Of a DNA stretch of 64,000 nt, positions 1-11,267 are shown piece after piece. The notes below the pieces were generated by a model. It did no database searches. It saw only the letters and a list, made by a program, of their open reading frames with translations, and was not told where the DNA came from. The position numbers were made by a program, and so were the translations under genes. The stretch comes from Fremontodendron californicum (lineage: Eukaryota; Streptophyta; Magnoliopsida; Malvales; Malvaceae): positions 5,523,001 through 5,587,000 of the forward strand of contig JAULJL010000027.1 in NCBI GenBank assembly GCA_030761205.1. The letters are read 5' to 3'. Position 1 is the first letter of the stretch; each line of letters starts with the position of its first letter.

Positions 1-1477
1 ACCACGCACTAGAAGAGCTCGGCACTATTGCTCTACACCACGCAATAATTAGAATAATTGTAATGTGTTTTAAATTTCTAATATAAATTTATATGTTTTG
101 CATTTCATGTTATTTATTTTAAATTTGTTCGGAAATTAATTGTTATATTTTATTTTAATTTATATCTTAATGTTGTTATTTAATTTTAATATAATAATCC
201 AAATTACATGATAAGTTGCTTTTCTTTTTTTTTTTCATTTTAATTTAATTTTCTTTTTAAATTTTAATAAGAAATAAAATTTTAATCATAAATTAAATTA
301 AAATTATTTTATCAAATATCTAGTTTTAAACTGTAACAATATATACTATTATTAAAAACAATGATTAAATTGATGTCACGAGTTAATCGAATACCAACTC
401 AAAAAAACTAATCAAATTAAAAAAATTATTTTACGATACCAACTTAAAAATAACTTCTTTATTTAAAAAAGTGACTCGATAAATTTCTTTAATTTTTTTT
501 TTTTTACATTTTACATCATTAAATTATTTTTGATATAAATTAAATTTTCTTTTTTATAATATTACAAAATTATAAAAAATAAAATTTTAATAAAAAATAT
601 AATCTTCTTTTTTAATTTTAATAAGAAATATATTTTTATTTTTATAAAATTGTAATAATAAATTAAATTACATTTTTAATATATATTTAAAAAAAATAAA
701 TAACCAAACCTATAAAAAAATATTTTAATTTAATTTATAAATTTTAAAAATAAATTTATCAAATTAAATTAAATTTTTGTTTAAATTTTAATTTTTGTTT
801 ATTAATTAAAAAAAAATTATACATGAAGGGAAATCGCCACCCCATGGCGATTTCCCTTCATGATTTTAGCAAAATTTGCTAAAAATAGCAAGGGAAATCG
901 CCATGGGGGGTGGCGATTTCCCTTAGTATTTTTTTGAAAATTTGCAAAAAACACCAAGGGAAATCGCCACCCCCCATGGCGATTTCCCTTGGTGTTTTTT
1001 ACAAAATTAAAAAAAAAAAACGCTGGGAAATCGCCATGGGGGATGGCGATTTCCCAGCTAGAAAAAAATTAGCCGTATTTTGAGAAATAATCTAAAACCA
1101 ACGGTAATTTCGTAATTTTTTTTTTTGCTATATTGTAATAAAAAAACCGAATTATGATTCCAAAAATGTTTTTGTAATCCCTTTCATTAATAAGCAGAAT
1201 TTGCCTAATGACCACCCATGTATTACCTGAGTGTTTTTGAAAAAAAAAAAATAAATAAATAAAAGAGAAAGTTACCTTATTAAAATATATTAGTTTTTTT
1301 TTTTATTTAAAGAAGTAGATAATTTTTTTTAAAATTTCGTGTTTTTATAAAAATAATAAGATAATATTTTTGTCTAATTTTATATTTGTTATTATTAGAT
1401 ATTGGTTGGTTTTTATGTAAATAAAAGTAATTAAATGTGTTACTTAATTGGCAACACCAAACTCAGACAAAAAGCAT

Positions 1478-1508
<31 letters not shown>

Positions 1509-1761
1509 AAAATTGGTATACATATTCGTATTTTATAGATTTATGAAAAGATAAAATTTTGCTACTCCAATTAATTGAATAAGTATATCACTTGGTATTA
1601 ACTAAGCAGTAATTTCATTACGTAATAATTTATTTTAAAATTTAATAAATTTGTATTATTTAACAAATATAATCCAATATATATGAACTGATAAAACTCA
1701 TATGAATTTAAAAATATACATGCGGGTAAATCAATCTAAGATAATGAATATTGGTTATAAT
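1..1761. other. AT-rich intergenic DNA left of element A
   Basis: Apart from the hairpin array at 822-1058 this stretch is very AT-rich with many homopolymer runs and an (AT)n microsatellite at about 1478-1505. I see no coding region, RNA gene or recognisable transposon end. It ends in the 5-bp target duplication ATAAT (1757-1761) of the LTR element that follows. Confidence 0.6.
822..1058. repeat. Array of four perfect hairpins sharing one stem core
   Basis: Four consecutive inverted repeats share the stem core GGGAAATCGCCA and its complement. Hairpin 1 is 822-862 (18-bp stem, 5-nt loop). Hairpin 2 is 890-924 (14-bp stem). Hairpin 3 is 946-1000 (24-bp stem, 7-nt loop). Hairpin 4 is 1022-1058 (15-bp stem). 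All stems are perfect. The bases outside the core differ between hairpins but still pair within each one. The loops are C-rich in hairpins 1 and 3 and G-rich in 2 and 4, so the unit alternates in orientation. A further AT-rich palindrome lies between hairpins 1 and 2. Function is unknown; it could be a MITE-like array or a small-RNA source. Confidence 0.85.
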
Positions 1762-4700
1762 TGTCATAACGGTTTTTTCGGACCGCTACGACGAATTTGA
1801 TGAAAACACAAAAAATGGAGTCGCCACCAATCTTTTTTGCTAGGTGTGATTGGCCACCTATTAAAACCGATTTTAGCAAAATATTTTAAAATTAATTAAA
1901 ACATTTTTAAAACCAATTTCGAAGTCCGCGCTTTGAACCAGAGAGAAAACAAAATCGGGTTCGGGAGTCGGTTACGTACGGGGAAGGATTAGCACCCCCG
2001 CAACGCCCGTTTAGAAAACGGTACCACTTGATCACGTGTTATCTTTAATCTCGATTTAATGGATTTAACATCGGTATTTTAAAAATAATTCTCTTTTATT
2101 TTTTTTATTCTTAAAAAAAAACATGTTTATTATTTTTTGGATTTTCTTGAACTGTTTTTTTTATTTTTAGAAATCGAAAGTGAACATAAATTTATTATCG
2201 AAAATACTCATTAAATATTCCCGACACTCTCGGTGGTATTTAACGAGATCTTCTCACCTCAAGACATCTTAGGAATCACAACCGTGATATCCTTCGAATT
2301 CCGTCGTCGGCAATTTACATCCATTTTTTTTATTCAAATGCGTATGATGCGAATATTTAAATATCGGATACATACGGCTTAACATATAACTATAAAATTA
2401 AACATGCGAATCGTAATATTAAAAACACGAGCATGGCAAAATATCGAGCGCAATAAACATTCGCTCTTTATTCGTTTTTTTTTATTTTGATTATTTCCAT
2501 TTTTTTTAAACGAAAACGAATTTTTGTATCGAGCATGTCGCCAAATATTCCCACCACTCGTGGTGATATTTAACGAAACTCTCTCACCTCAAGATATCTT
2601 AGGAATCACTACCGTGACGTCCTTCGAATTCCGTCGTCGGTTAATCCGTATTTATTAAAATCTTTTTTTTTTTTAAAAAAAAATAAATTAAAATGCTTTT
2701 AATGATTAATTTCGAAATAAAGAAAATTATCTATGTAAGAATAATTATCGAACCATTCCGATACTTTCGATAATGTTTCGATTATTATTCTTACTCGGAC
2801 CATTTCAAAGAACGATTGATACTTCGACCATCCCGCGAAAGAAATCCGTTTTAGAGAATTTTATTTACCGAAAATAATTTTAAAAGACATGTATTAATTA
2901 GAAAAATTATTATTTTAATATTTTAAAATCGAAACTGAATAACAAAAATATATCGAATGCCGGACAAAATAAATAAATACAAATAGTAATGAAAATAAAT
3001 ACGAAAATTAAAATCATACCTGACAAATGTCGAGAATCCAAAAAATCAAAATGCCGGACTTGATCTTCGTAAAATCACCTGAAAATGTCAAAAATAAAAA
3101 TCAAAACTTCAAAAACGATCATCGTAAAATTTTTTTATTTTTATTTTCATTTTTTAATTTTTTATTCATCATTCTTGATTTTTTTTTTTTAAATTTAATT
3201 TCTAATTTTCCCCTTTTTTTCATTTTATATATATTTATTCTTTTTCAATTTATTTATTTTTGTTTTTTCTTTTTTTCTTCTTTTCTTTCTTTTTTTTTCT
3301 TTCTGGCCCAGGATCAGGCCTGGCCTGCTGGGCCAGGTCCGATCCTGGCCTGGCCTGCTGGGCCGGGTATGGCCCAGCTTTCTTTCTTTCTTTTTTTTGT
3401 TTTTTTTTTTTTTCGGGTTAGGGGTACCCGCGCGGACCCGGGTCGGACCCGGGTCCAGGCGCGGACCCCTCTTACCGAAACGGCGCCGTTTCGGTGGCAC
3501 CAAAACGGCACCGTTATGGCGCCTTCTTTTTTTTTTTTTTTTGAACCGGGTCAGGCGCGCGGATCCCGGGTCGACCCGCGGGTCCGCGCGCGGACCCTGG
3601 CTCTAAAACGGCGTCGTTTTGACGCCGTTTAATTTTTTTAAAAAATGGGTGACCCGCGCGGACCCCGGGTCGACCCGCGGGTCCACGCGCGGGTCACCTC
3701 GACCCGCTCCCCCAAACGGTGCCGTTTCGGCACCGTATAAATACCCCCCAATCCCTTTTTTTTCATTTTCTTTCTTTTTTTTTTCTCCTTTCTCTCTCTT
3801 CTTTTTTCTCTCTCACTCTCTCCCACAGAAACCCAGATTCCGGCGGCTGGCCACCGCGCCGGCCGCCGTCCACCGTCGCCGGCCGCCGCACGCCGGCGGC
3901 CGGCAAACTCCAAATTTCATACCCGAGGGGGTTTCGACCCCCTCGTCACGGATCCGGGCTCCGTTTAGCCCGGATCCCCACCGAATTTCGTAGATCTAGG
4001 TTTTTTTGTGTTGGCTGTGTGGTTCTTTTTTGTTTTTTCTTTTGCAGGTTTTTTTTGGTTTCGAGGAGATGGGGGGTCGGGATCTGTTTTTTTTGGTTGT
4101 CGGTGGTGGAGGAAGGGGGTCCGAATCGGGATTTCGGACCCCGATCTGGGTTTTTTGATGAACGTGGGGGGGGGCGGTCTGAGCCTGGTTTTTTTTCAAA
4201 TCTGGGGACCTCCCTCCCCTTCTCCTTGCCTGAGGCTTCGGCCTCTTTTGGTTTTTTTGGGGGGTTCGAGTCTGGGGGATCCGAATCCGGGGGCCTCCCT
4301 CCTCCCTCCTCCTCCTCCTTTGTTTTCGAATCTGGGCCTCCTTTTATGGAGGGTTGAGTGTGTGTGGGTTTCTGTTGGGGTGGTTGGCGTGTTGGTGGGG
4401 GTGGCGTGTAGGTTGGGTGGCGTGTTGCAGGGGAGGGCTGTGAGGGTGGCAGAGGTGGGAGGGAGGCTGGTGGCAGAGGGCTGTCAGGTTAGGGGAAAAA
4501 GGGGGAGGCGGCTAGGGTTTCAAGGGTTTCTGGTTAGGGTTAGGGGAAATGGGCCGGCTGGGCTGATGGGTTTGGGCCCACTGGTGGCCCGGTTTGGGGG
4601 TTGAGGGGTTGGGCCAGTTGGGCATTGGGCCTGGTGTTTACAGATTGGGGTTTTGGGCTGGAAATGGGCCAATGGGCCTGGATAGCAGATTGGGCCTGCT

Positions 4701-4852
4701 GAATAGCAGGCCCGGTTCGGGGGTTGAGGGGTTTGGGCCGGAAATGGGCCAATGGGCCTGGATAGCAGATTGGGCCTGCTGAATAGCAGGCTCGATTCGT
4801 ACTTGGCCCGGGTCGGATTCGAATCCGACCCGGACGAAAATTGGTTATTACA
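1762..4852 (-). repeat. 3' LTR of element A (3,091 bp)
   Basis: This direct repeat of 12899-16025 begins (plus strand) TGTCATAACGG and ends GGTTATTACA. It differs from its partner by a T-rich indel of about 35 bp (near 3218; partner near 14370) and roughly a dozen substitutions that I can see. It contains poly-T tracts, GC-rich palindromes of the AAACGGCGCCGTTT type (3477-3737), a duplicated roughly 30-bp GGCCTGGCCTGCTGGGCC block at 3303-3366, and a duplicated roughly 60-bp segment near 4664-4792. Apparent open frames of 60-210 codons inside it are low-complexity and are not called as genes. Confidence 0.92.
3477..3760 (+). promoter_or_regulatory. Promoter-like block with palindromes and TATA box, opposite to gag
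   Basis: Several related palindromes of the form AAACGGYGYCGTTTYGG (3477-3493, 3605-3630, 3714-3737) alternate with GC-rich CCCGCGCGGACCCGGGTC blocks. The last palindrome runs directly into TATAAATA at 3736-3743 on the plus strand, followed by a pyrimidine-rich leader. The copy in the other LTR has TATAAATA at 14907-14914. This is the strand opposite to gag. The reverse complement, TATTTATA, could serve weakly as a sense TATA box, so the direction is inferred. Confidence 0.45.
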
Positions 4853-4867
4853 GCTGCCCCTCTTTGC
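4853..4867 (-). other. Polypurine tract of element A
   Basis: Read on the minus strand, GCAAAGAGGGGCAGC lies directly before the TGTAATAACC start of the 3' LTR. This is the expected place and composition for plus-strand DNA priming, and it fixes the element's orientation together with the primer site at 12877-12895. Confidence 0.8.
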
Positions 4868-4957
4868 ACATTGCTGAGAATCAGGAATAGGGCAAAGATA
4901 GTATAACCAATTTTGTCCGGTTATTGAGATCTATTTTTAGCGATGCTCTTATCATTT

Positions 4958-6016
4958 GGAAAATAAATTGCTCCTCTAATAAGAGGCTCCACGACTTTGA
5001 AAATAAATTGCTCCTATCATCAGAGGCTCCGTCACTTTAAAAATAAATTGCTCCTCTCATCAGAGGCTCCACGACTTTGGAAAAATAAATTGCTCCTCTC
5101 ATCAGAGGCTCCACCACTTTGAAAATAAATTGCTCCTCTCATCAGAGGCTCCACAACTTTGAAAATAAATTGCTCCTCTAATCAGAGGCTCCACGACTTT
5201 GAAAATAAATTGCTCCTCTAATCAGAGGCTCCATCACTTGGAAAATAAATTGCTCCTCTAATCAGAGGCTCTACGACTTTGAAATTTAAATTGCTCCTCT
5301 CATCAGAGGCTCCGTCACTTTAAAAATAAATTGCTCCTCTCATCAGAGGCTCCACCACTTTGAAAATAAATTGCTCCTCTAATCAGAGGCTCTACGACTT
5401 TGAAAATAAATTGCTCCTCTAATCAGAGGCTCCACAACTTTGAAAAAATAAATTGCTCCTCTTATCAGAGGCTCTATCACTTGGAAAATAAATTGTTCCT
5501 CTAATCAGAGGCTCTATCACTTGGAAGAATAAATTGCTCCTCTAATCAGAGGCTCCACAACTTTGAAAATAAATTGCTCCTCTCATCAGAGGCTCCACAA
5601 CTTTGAAAAAATAAATTGCTCCTCTAATCAGAGGCTCTATCACTTGGAAAGATAAATTGCTCCTCTAATCAGAGGCTCCACAACTTTGAAAATAAATTGC
5701 TCCTCTAATCAGAGGCTCTATCACTTGGAAAGATAAATTGCTCCTCTAATCAGAGGCTCCACAACTTTGAAAATAAATTGCTCCTCTAATCAGAGGCTCT
5801 ATCACTTGGAAAGATAAATTGCTCCTCTAATCAGAGGCTCCACAACTTTGAAAATAAATTGCTCCTCTAATCAGAGGCTCTATCACTTGGAAAGATAAAT
5901 TGCTCCTCTCATCAGAGGCTCCACAACTTTGAAAATAAATTGCTCCTCTAATCAGAGGCTCCACGACTTTGAAAATAAATTGCTCCTCTCATCAGAGGCT
6001 CCACAACTTTGAAAAT
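4958..6016. repeat. Minisatellite array 1, about 26 units of 40 bp
   Basis: The roughly 40-bp unit contains AAATTGCTCCTCTAATCAG followed by AGGCTCCACGACTTTG. I count about 26 units, with small length changes from extra A residues and variants at the ACGACTT/ATCACTT position. Each unit holds the small palindrome CCTCTaatCAGAGG. From about 5,590 on, two alternating unit types (CACAACTT and TATCACTT) form a higher-order dimer repeat. The array lies between gag and the 3' LTR of element A, where Tat-lineage elements are known to carry hypervariable tandem repeats. Confidence 0.9.
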
Positions 6017-6237
6017 TTAAAAATGAACTTTGAATTTTTTTTTGACAATGAGCTTGAACACAACTTAGATCATCACCTCACTTACTACCTTAGTCTTACA
6101 AAAGTGAAGACTAATTCTTGACATCAAATCTCTTTCTCGTTCAGTTTTGAAATTCCTTGTCAGATTCTTCGGATATCGCCACTCGACTAATCATACCGAG
6201 GCTCGACCTTTGAGTTTGACTTCGCAAGAATTGAAAA

Positions 6238-6664
6238 TGGTACCCGAAGGTTTTGAAAAATGTCATTTTGAAAATAGCGCCCGGAGGTCTTATCCATGAT
6301 TTTTTTTGAATAATGCCCAGAGGTCTGAAAAACGTCTTTTCTTTGAAAATAGTGCCCAGAGGTCTTATCCATGATTTTCGAGAATAGTACCCGGAGGTCT
6401 TGAAACAGGTGCCCGGAGGTCTTTAACAATGTCTTTTCTTTGAAAATGGTGCCCAGAGGTCTTATCCATGACTTTTGAAAATAGTGCCCGCAGGTCTTGA
6501 GAATAGATGCCCGGAGGTCTTATAACAGGTGCCCGGAGGTCTTTAAAAATGTCTTTTCATTGAAAATGGTGTCCGGAGGTCTTATCCATGAATTTTTGAG
6601 ACTAGTGCCCGGAGGTCTTAAAAATGTAACCCGGAGGTTTTAAAACAGATACCCGGAGGTCTTT
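6238..6664. repeat. Minisatellite array 2, GCCCGGAGGTCTT units
   Basis: Irregular repeats of about 25-40 bp are built on GTGCCCGGAGGTCTT, often followed by ATCCATGA and TTTTGAAAATAG. There are around 13 units between 6238 and 6664. They are more diverged and more variable in length than array 1. Open frames through this stretch are repeat-derived and are not called as genes. Confidence 0.8.
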
Positions 6665-7016
6665 TTTATTTTATAATTTTCTATCATTTTGAAAAATAAA
6701 TTGCTCCTCTAATCAGAGGCTCTACAACTTTGGAAATAAATTGCTCCTCTCATCAGAGGCTCTACAACTTTGAAATTTAAATTGCTCCTCTCATCAGAGG
6801 CTCTACAACTTTGAAAAATAAATTGGTTTCCTGTGCCCGGAGGACTTCTTTTTTCTAATTTTCTTTTTCTTTTGCTGTGCCCGGAGGTCTTAAAAATGTA
6901 ACCCGGAGGTTTTAAAACAGATGCCTGGAGGTCTTCTTTTTTAATTTTCTATCACTTTGAAAAATAAATTGCTCCTCTAATCAGAGGCTCCACAACTTTG
7001 AAATTTAAATTGGTCT
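6665..7016. repeat. Interleaved mix of array 1 and array 2 units
   Basis: Four 40-bp units of array 1 (near 6700, 6740, 6780 and 6965) alternate with CCCGGAGG units of array 2 (near 6833, 6880, 6902 and 6925). The two families were therefore rearranged together, by unequal crossing over or template switching during reverse transcription. Confidence 0.75.
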
Positions 7017-9773
7017 TGGTGATCATACCTGAAGATCATATCTTGGAAGAAAATCTCACTGAATGTTCGTATTCAAATGTCAAAATTTCAAATAGTCAAT
7101 GTCATGCATGAAATGTGAATGTCATGAGATGTCAATGCGTATGCCCCTGATGATGCATGTGCAAGTACCTATGAATACTGTACACATTTTACGACACGAT
7201 GCAGATGCAAAACTTAATAAATATGCGAATGTTCATGAATGATGCGAATGCCCCCAATTATTTTTTTTTCTGATCTTGGTTTAGCTTTTCCAAATTGTTT
7301 TTCCTCTTCGAAACAGAGTGTATCCTAAAACGCTCGTGCCTCGTAAGAGATCAACATTTTTCTTCACTTTGGAACTATCCCTTTGCCCCGATAGTTTTTC
7401 AACATCAACTGGAATCCGAGTGTTCATTTCTTCTACCTCAATAGTTCCATGCCTCTGGGCCAAAAGAACCTTCGTCTTATGCCAACATCGAAAATGGTTT
7501 CTTCCAAAAATATTTTCATTTATCTGCTTTTGCTTGCTTCTTTTTTTTGAAAAATGTTTGCTTATTTACTGAAAACTTTTGAGCTGAAAATGTCATCGTC
7601 TGATATTGTGATATCCTTATCTTTTGAAGATTGATGATCACTGTTAGAAGTTTTTCTGAGTGTCAATTCGGATTTTTCAAATTGAGTCGGAAGGCTTGGT
7701 ACCACAAGACTTTGGTTGATCCAAGGAGACTTCGCAACAGGAAAAATGTATATCCTTTCTAGACTCACAAATGGAACAGATTTTATAGAACATGATTTTT
7801 TTGGACTCAAACAAATTCAACCTTCTTTTAGTTTTCAAATTATGGCGCTTCGACAAACGTCAAGACTAGCTGGGAGGTTCAAACTGGAAAATTATTTCTG
7901 GAAAGGAAAACGGTCTCAGTTTTTAAAGTCAACCCTCCAAACGAGAGTTGACAGTTTTGGGATACTTTGGAATTCCCAGATGTTCCTTAACTTCTTCAAA
8001 ATGTCCTCTTCTTTTGTTATGGCCTCGACGATACCATAAGCAGCACCAAAATTCTCCCATTTTACTCTAGACTGCCCAGGTCGGGTTTTCACCCTAGAGT
8101 CTCCTTCTTTTCATTTTTTCATTAAATGTTTCACCATGCATTCAAGAAATCAAAACTTATCCAAAAAGGATTTTTAACCAGAAAGGAGACCGAAGTCTCA
8201 TGCGTTTTTCTAAGAATAGACTCATCAATTTAAATGACCATGCTCGATCGAAATGGTCTTTTCCAGGTACGTAATGTAGGCCGAGGTTTGAGGTACTGAA
8301 AGAAAGATAGATAGGCCCAAACATGTGTTTAAGGTGATCAAATCAAGGATCATTTCATGAGGAGGATTCTCTTTGAAACACTTGTCTTTTCTGAGCTTTT
8401 CTCTTTATTCGATGATTTTCATCCGTTCTTTTCTTCCTTTTCTGTTTTTGCTTTCATCTTTCTTTTTATCTCCTTTTTTTTCGCATCTCTATTTTGACAA
8501 GGTGAGCCCGTAGTCATTTGGAAGCTCAGATTTCTCTTTGATTCACGACATTCTTTTTCGTTTTTGAACCAAGACTTCACTATCCGTGACCTTTGAAAAG
8601 ATCCTTCCTCGAATTTGCCCCCCTAGTGTGGAGGGTGATCCTTGATCGGGGTTGAAAGAACAAAAGTATTCACTAGGCTCAAAAGGGGTAGCAAAAGGAT
8701 ATTTTCTATTTTGTGAAAGGATGATGAAAGATGGCCATTTTTCATCTCGAACACAAGCACGTAAATCGAAGAGTCATTCCTTAGAGGAAAATAATGAAAA
8801 GGTTTTTTTTTTCTTTCTTGAAACCGTCTTGAATTTCATAAATGCATGATGTCACACTCATTTTTCTTTTTTCTTTTTTGTTTTCTTTTTTTTTCATTTT
8901 TTTCATTTTTTTTGATGCATGCTCCGAAAATTACTCCATCTTTATCCACCACGCGTCTTCTGTATCTACAAATGATGCACCATTTGATTGGTCATACAAA
9001 TGAGAATTCGTATCATAACGAGGAACACCTCGAGTCTTTTTGCTCTCCGAAGGGACAAGAAAGAATATGACTCGAAAACAGCTTTTTCTAGGAACACAAG
9101 AAAATCAGGTTTAATCATTGTTACCCGAGACGTTAATCATGAAGTGACGTCTGGGCAACTCTTGTTTTGTGGTTATGGAAAGGGATGTGAATGGTTTTGG
9201 CATAACCTTGACACACATCAATTTGCCATGATCTAGATTCTTGAAAGAGGTTTCACTTATTTGAGACACCAAAAAGCTCGGATTTTTTTTTTCAAAAAGT
9301 TTGTTCCATTGCTCATAATCTAAATTAGGATCTGCATTTTTCTTATTGCACTGACTATGGTTTCTGAAATTCAACAATATGTTCCTGGAAGCATTGGTTT
9401 TTCCAAACTCAAAAGATTCAAGCATGGGCAAGTCCGAAAGAGAGATGGAAGGATGTTGGGTCATTTCTAACATTGATCATCAAAAATCTCAAGATATCTC
9501 ATCATTTCTTAACGTGAAGAAAGATTTTTCCTTTTAAGAACGCGCTCTTCAAAATCAAGAACTTCTTTAATGTTTATTTTTGCAAATTCAACTTAAAGCA
9601 CAATAAACACAAAGCCTTTGAAATTCAAAATTTATTTATTTCATGTAGATGCCAACATAAGACAAGTGCTTTCATGATGAGGCATAGAACTACATGCATA
9701 TTCCTCAACGCTTGCCGACATGCTTTTAAAGGTAACCATTCTCATCCTCCAAACTCGTGGCGAAGAAACCGAT
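7017..9773 (-). other. Non-coding internal part of element A downstream of gag
   Basis: About 2.8 kb between gag and the arrays. The longest minus-strand open frames (9473-9111, 120 codons; 7810-7562, 82 codons; 7463-7281, 60 codons) show no protease, reverse transcriptase, RNase H or integrase motif that I recognise. The stretch is probably decayed or acquired sequence in the place where pol would stand in an autonomous relative. Confidence 0.6.
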
Positions 9774-11267
9774 TTATGGCAATGCGGATTTCCATTGTTC
9801 GACTAGCTCTGGAGTCAAAATGCCATCGTGGACAAAACCTTCAATCTTTTCCTTCAGTCGTCTCCATTTTTCAGTTGAATGTCCAATTGCCCCCATGTGA
9901 TACTCACACTTGCTATTCGGGTCATAACTCCTTGCTGTTGGGTTTGGAGCTGTTTTCAAAGGCACAGGGGTGAGGTATCGGTTCCTCATTAGTAATTGCA
10001 ACAGGTCGGAGATTGGGATCGAAAACTTCTCTCGGTTGCCCCTCGGTCGTTTCTGGGAAGCAGGCCTAGTTGCAAGGGCTGGCATAGGATGAGATGTTTG
10101 AATATCTGGAAAGTAAGGATAATGACCTGAAGAGACATTGGTAAAGTAACACGATTGATATGGAGAGACCCGGCGATACGGAGTGAATTCTCCCATAGCC
10201 TGGACATGCTCCTCTTTCCTTTCAAGTGTCTCATTTCCCTCGGCATTGGATGTCTCATCTCTTTCGAGTTTTCCGTTCTTAATAGCATTCTCAATCATCT
10301 CTCCTGAGGCCACCATATCTGCAAAATTCTTTGTGGCATTTCCAACGAGTCTATCATAGTACGGAGCATGCAGTGTACTCACAAAAAGGACAGTAATTTC
10401 CTTTTGAGTCAGAGCCGGTCGTACTTGGGTGGCCATGTCCATCCACCTCTGAGCATATTCTTTGAAGCTCTCAGTGGCCTCTTTCTCCATATTTTGCAAG
10501 GTCAACCTATCTGGTGCCATGTCGATCATGTGCTTATACTGAGTCTTGAAAGCTTTTGCCAGATCTTTCCAAGAACGGATATGGTCCCGATCCAACTGAT
10601 TATACCATCTTGCAGCTGGCCCTGTTAGACTGTCTTGGAAGCAGTGGATTAACAGCTTGTCATTGTTGGTGTTGCCAGCCATCCTCCGACAAAACATCAT
10701 GATGTGGATTGATGGACATTTCGATCCGTCATACTTTTCAAATTCAGGGACCTTGAATTTTGGCGGAATCACCAAATCTGGGACCAAGCTGAGCTCATTC
10801 GGATCCGTATTCCCGAAAACGTCTATTCTTTCTATGGCTTTGAGTCTCCTTTCAAACAAATCAAACTTCTGTTGCACTTCTGCGTCTTCCACTTGCTTTG
10901 CCACACGTTTCTTCAGCTTTTCTTGTTCTAGTGAACCATCTTGGCTTGGAATAACAACCGAGTCTGAGGGATGAAATTCCGAGTTCAGTTGAAATTGTCC
11001 TTGGCCTCGTTGATTCGATAGGTGAATCGGATCTTCGTTGTCGTTTACTCGAGGTCGAGGTTCTCCCCTTATGATCGATCCTTCAGCAACCCATTTTCCT
11101 CGGGTCAGCCTAGCCATCATTTCAATCATCTTGTCTATTTGCTCACGTGACTCCTCTCGAGATTTTGTTATCTGTTCTCGTGTTTCTTGCTGAAATCTGG
11201 CTAACTGTTCTTGTAATTCTCTCTGTGCTCTTTCCACTCTGTCCAGTCTATTTTGTTCATCCTCCAT
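9774..11267 (-). CDS. gag: Retrotransposon Gag protein of element A, 497 aa
   Basis: This is an intact open frame in element sense, about 1.6 kb after the primer site. Residues 1-65 are a charged, Gln/Glu-rich coiled coil. The central part, about 200-310, has the Retrotrans_gag pattern (ARWYNQL, SWKDLAKAF, LTLQNMEK, ESFKEYAQRW), the capsid-like region that assembles the particle. The C-terminus carries a degenerate zinc knuckle: Cys454, His457 and His463 are present, but the last metal ligand, normally Cys in CxYHxGxxGHxxExC, is Trp468. No protease or polymerase frame follows, so any particle would need enzymes from a partner element. The start at 11267 is the first Met before the coiled coil. 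Whether the knuckle still binds nucleic acid is unknown. Confidence 0.88.
   Translation of the reverse strand: MEDEQNRLDRVERAQRELQEQLARFQQETREQITKSREESREQIDKMIEMMARLTRGKWVAEGSIIRGEPRPRVNDNEDPIHLSNQRGQGQFQLNSEFHPSDSVVIPSQDGSLEQEKLKKRVAKQVEDAEVQQKFDLFERRLKAIERIDVFGNTDPNELSLVPDLVIPPKFKVPEFEKYDGSKCPSIHIMMFCRRMAGNTNNDKLLIHCFQDSLTGPAARWYNQLDRDHIRSWKDLAKAFKTQYKHMIDMAPDRLTLQNMEKEATESFKEYAQRWMDMATQVRPALTQKEITVLFVSTLHAPYYDRLVGNATKNFADMVASGEMIENAIKNGKLERDETSNAEGNETLERKEEHVQAMGEFTPYRRVSPYQSCYFTNVSSGHYPYFPDIQTSHPMPALATRPASQKRPRGNREKFSIPISDLLQLLMRNRYLTPVPLKTAPNPTARSYDPNSKCEYHMGAIGHSTEKWRRLKEKIEGFVHDGILTPELVEQWKSALP

Noticed and set aside
822..1058. Rho-independent terminators
   Set aside because: Hairpins followed by T runs look like terminators, but the context is plant nuclear DNA with no adjacent bacterial-type gene.
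3027..4869. Several open frames of 60-210 codons in both LTRs of element A
   Set aside because: They are low-complexity (poly-Phe, Pro/Arg-rich) readings of T-rich and GC-rich repeats, present on both strands, with no family features.
4958..6016. CRISPR-like regular repeats
   Set aside because: The units are contiguous 40-bp tandem repeats without unique spacers, inside a plant retrotransposon; not a CRISPR array.
6187..6429. 80-codon minus-strand frame with repeated SGHYFQ
   Set aside because: It is the translation of minisatellite array 2; the periodic protein only reflects the DNA repeat.
7281..9473. Minus-strand frames as remnants of pol
   Set aside because: No aspartic protease, YxDD-type polymerase, RNase H or integrase motif could be seen; left as unassigned internal sequence.
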